DNA from: Chara braunii
Lineage: Eukaryota > Streptophyta > Charophyceae > Charales > Characeae
Direction of reading: 5' to 3'
Assembly: GCA_003427395.1 (NCBI GenBank)
Contig: BFEA01000853.1
Coordinates: 250,402 to 278,256 of the forward strand
Length of the DNA: 27,855 nt
Of this stretch, positions 27,782 to 27,855 are shown in pieces (the stretch's first letter is position 1; every line of letters begins with the position of its first letter). The notes under the pieces were generated by a model, which was given only the letters and a program-made list of their open reading frames with translations, did no database searches and was not told where the DNA came from. Made by a program: the position numbers and the translations under genes.

Positions 27782-27855
27782 TTAAACCACCAGTGCTTTG
27801 CTTCCTTTTTTTTTTTTTTTGCAGAAATTTTTCTCTTTAGATTTTTTTTTTTTTT
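27782..27855. mobile_element. TTAA-type element T5-F, left end running off the window
   Basis: TTAA (27782-27785) followed by ACCACCAGTGC matches the T5 terminal repeat with one change (A to G). T-rich sequence follows to the window edge. Confidence 0.55.

Overview
The window looks like intergenic DNA from a large, repeat-rich eukaryotic nuclear genome. I find no intact host protein gene, no rRNA, and no CRISPR or operon structure. Instead it holds a decayed L1-type LINE, many tRNA-derived SINEs with A-box/B-box heads, several MITE families, long A/T homopolymers, microsatellites and palindromes. The LINE has an AP endonuclease, a reverse transcriptase and a C-terminal zf-RVT-like CxxC segment, an arrangement common in land plants and streptophyte algae. 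A green-lineage host, for example a charophyte, is therefore my best guess. The species is an inference and is not shown by the sequence. Layout, left: 1-1640 is a roughly 650-bp sequence present twice in direct orientation about 0.98 kb apart. At 1767-2353 lie two minus-strand retroposon-like copies, one bounded by an exact 18-bp target duplication. From 2354 to about 6070 nothing is recognisable. From 6070 to 10250 there is a dense mosaic of SINEs and MITEs. Two copies of one 117-120 bp Tourist-like MITE (6083-6199 and 9031-9150) each sit in the same TCA triplet of the box A promoter of a SINE. Centre: 10393-16013 is a minus-strand LINE with a poly-A tail, 3' UTR, ORF2 and ORF1. ORF2 carries frameshifts, stops, an endonuclease deletion and altered catalytic motifs, so it is dead. 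From 16014 to about 23080 there is almost nothing recognisable apart from one tRNA-like head, a degenerate AT-rich tandem repeat (19994-20526) and a TA/TG microsatellite. Right: 23080-27855 is an array of small DNA elements. One family has ends reading TTAA-ACCACCAGTAC and uses TTAA as its target site. It occurs as two elements abutting through one shared TTAA (23457-23810), a composite of about 790 bp (25821-26615), an element of about 450 bp carrying a SINE (27012-27463), and a left end running off the window (27782). A second family is a 105-bp hairpin MITE (24794-24898) with a rearranged relative at 23234-23377. Most notable, the TTAA composite contains four (TA)n tracts separating near-perfect palindromes. 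One palindrome begins with a complete hammerhead self-cleaving ribozyme (26301-26358). The outer edge of that palindrome lies within about 2 nt of the predicted ribozyme cleavage site, as expected if the inverted copy came from RNA whose 5' end was made by the ribozyme. This points to a small ribozyme-bearing retroelement (Penelope-like or retrozyme-like) that inserts into (TA)n microsatellites. The relationships in the window are of nesting, with elements inserted in elements, and not of pathways.
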